A stretch of DNA of 64,000 bases, taken from assembly GCF_023093595.1 (NCBI RefSeq), contig NZ_JALLIK010000109.1, positions 62,001 through 126,000 of the forward strand, given 5' to 3'. The position numbers were made by a program, and so were the translations under genes. The stretch comes from Thauera aromatica_A (GTDB lineage Bacteria > Pseudomonadota > Gammaproteobacteria > Burkholderiales > Rhodocyclaceae). Below the pieces are notes generated by a model. It worked only from the letters and a program-made list of their open reading frames with translations, did not search any database and was not told where the DNA came from. Of the stretch, positions 63,275 to 64,000 are shown one piece after another; within the stretch, counting starts at the first letter, position 1; each line of letters starts with the position of its first letter.

Positions 63275-63997
63275 TCAGTAAGGGGCAGGCGTGCGCGCGA
63301 CCACCAGGTTGCCCACCCAGGCCGCCCCCTGCCGCTTCAGGCAGCGGGCGAGCGCATCCAGGGTCGCACCGGTGGTCATCACGTCATCGACGACGATCAC
63401 CCGCCGCCCGCCCAGTTCGGCATTGCATGCGAATGCGCCGTGCGGGTTGCGCAGGCGCGCTTCGCGCCCGAGGCCGGCCTGGGCAGGAAGGTTGCGGGTC
63501 TTGCCGACCAGCGAAAGCGCCAGCGGCAGGCCACGCGCGCACGCGAACGGTCGCGCAAGTTCCACCGCCTGGTTGAAGCCGCGCTCGGCCAGACGCCGCG
63601 GGTGGAGAGGCATCGGCAGGACGAGATCGGCGCTCGCGCCAAAATCCCCCGCTCTCGCCACCAGCTCGGCGGCGAAGAACCCCGACAGCGCCAGCCGGTG
63701 GCGATACTTGAGCGCATGCACCATCGCATCGACCGGAAAGGCGAAGTCATACAGCGCACGCGTCGCATCGTAAGCCGGCCCCTCGCGCAGGCAGGTGCCG
63801 CAGGGGCCATCGCCGAGTGCCGGCAGCGCGCACTGCGGGCAGGCCGTGCCGGGCCGTCGCGGCAGGGCGGCGGCGCACGCCGCGCACAGCGCCGCGCGCC
63901 CCGCCTCGTCGCCACACACGAAGCATTCCTGCGGCACCGTGAAGTCGGCAAGGCGCGACAGCAGCAGGGGAATCCGGCGCACGGCGTTTGACAACAT
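63275..63997 (-). CDS. ComF family protein
   Basis: ComF proteins take part in DNA uptake or use of extracellular DNA in competent bacteria, with a phosphoribosyltransferase fold. The 240-aa protein has an N-terminal cysteine-rich zinc region (CFVCG, LCAAC, CPQC, CGTC), a central domain, and the PRPP-binding motif VIVVDDVMTTGAT. The ATG at 63997 is at the very edge of the window; an earlier start outside cannot be excluded but the N-terminus looks complete. Confidence 0.9.
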   Translation of the reverse strand: MLSNAVRRIPLLLSRLADFTVPQECFVCGDEAGRAALCAACAAALPRRPGTACPQCALPALGDGPCGTCLREGPAYDATRALYDFAFPVDAMVHALKYRHRLALSGFFAAELVARAGDFGASADLVLPMPLHPRRLAERGFNQAVELARPFACARGLPLALSLVGKTRNLPAQAGLGREARLRNPHGAFACNAELGGRRVIVVDDVMTTGATLDALARCLKRQGAAWVGNLVVARTPAPY

Positions 63998-64000
63998 TTC

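Overview
The window is about 64 kb of gene-dense, high-GC chromosome. It appears to come from a betaproteobacterium of the Rhodocyclales (Azoarcus/Thauera-like). This is an inference from protein sequence flavour and gene order: rplM-rpsI beside argC and erpA; glnE beside a CYTH-CHAD protein; yhdP-nitrilase-tldD; envC-ctpA-moeB opposite rhodanese-grxC-secB-gpsA; msrPQ; Tat-exported TRAP binding proteins. I see no insertion sequence, phage, integrase, CRISPR array, rRNA or tRNA. The content is almost entirely core genome.

Layout. 1-4.2 kb: end of an M23 peptidase gene, then erpA, argC and rplM-rpsI on the minus strand, a candidate small RNA, and an OsmC-family gene. 4.2-7.9 kb: a minus-strand operon of rubrerythrin, CCG-domain Fe-S protein, DUF3501, CNP1-like protein and coq7, joined by TGATG/TTGA/ATGA overlaps. 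8-11.1 kb: rppH, proS and a lytic transglycosylase. 11.2-13.9 kb: a bactofilin gene with a sigma-54-type promoter, facing a GlrR-type sigma-54 activator gene and a 61-aa exported peptide. 14-20.5 kb: tldD, a nitrilase-family amidase and yhdP. 20.6-27.3 kb: glnE, CYTH-CHAD triphosphatase, SixA-like phosphatase, DUF2062 protein and a conserved unknown. 27.3-34.9 kb: mnmA, a secreted unknown, a Nudix hydrolase, ilvE, small proteins, rfbAC and a phosphohexomutase. 35-46.6 kb: alaS, cobalamin adenosyltransferase, dinB, aroG, msrPQ, a methyltransferase, mog, yjgA and pmbA. 46.7-52.3 kb: TRAP transporter genes with two TakP-like binding proteins. 52.3-64 kb: glyA-nrdR-ribD, moeB-unknown-ctpA-envC with a gpmA remnant, then arsR-rhodanese-grxC-secB-SH3-gpsA, trmL and comF.

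Functional links. TldD and PmbA (TldE) are the two halves of one metalloprotease. Mog and MoeB act in or near molybdenum-cofactor synthesis, which MsrP needs. EnvC, CtpA, the transglycosylase, bactofilin and the M23 protein all concern the cell wall. Rubrerythrin, glutaredoxin, MsrPQ, OsmC and the rhodanese point to oxidative or sulfur stress handling.

Most notable observations: (1) an unannotated ~109-nt sRNA at 3283-3391 with its own promoter and terminator and two anti-Shine-Dalgarno C-rich motifs; (2) a sigma-54 promoter plus three GlrR-like enhancer repeats before the bactofilin gene, next to an orphan GlrR-type activator; (3) an ArsR repressor with the BigR/SqrR dithiol spacing beside a rhodanese; (4) a decayed gpmA fragment; (5) an intrinsic terminator inside the TRAP operon between binding protein and permease. 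All calls rest on reading the sequence alone.
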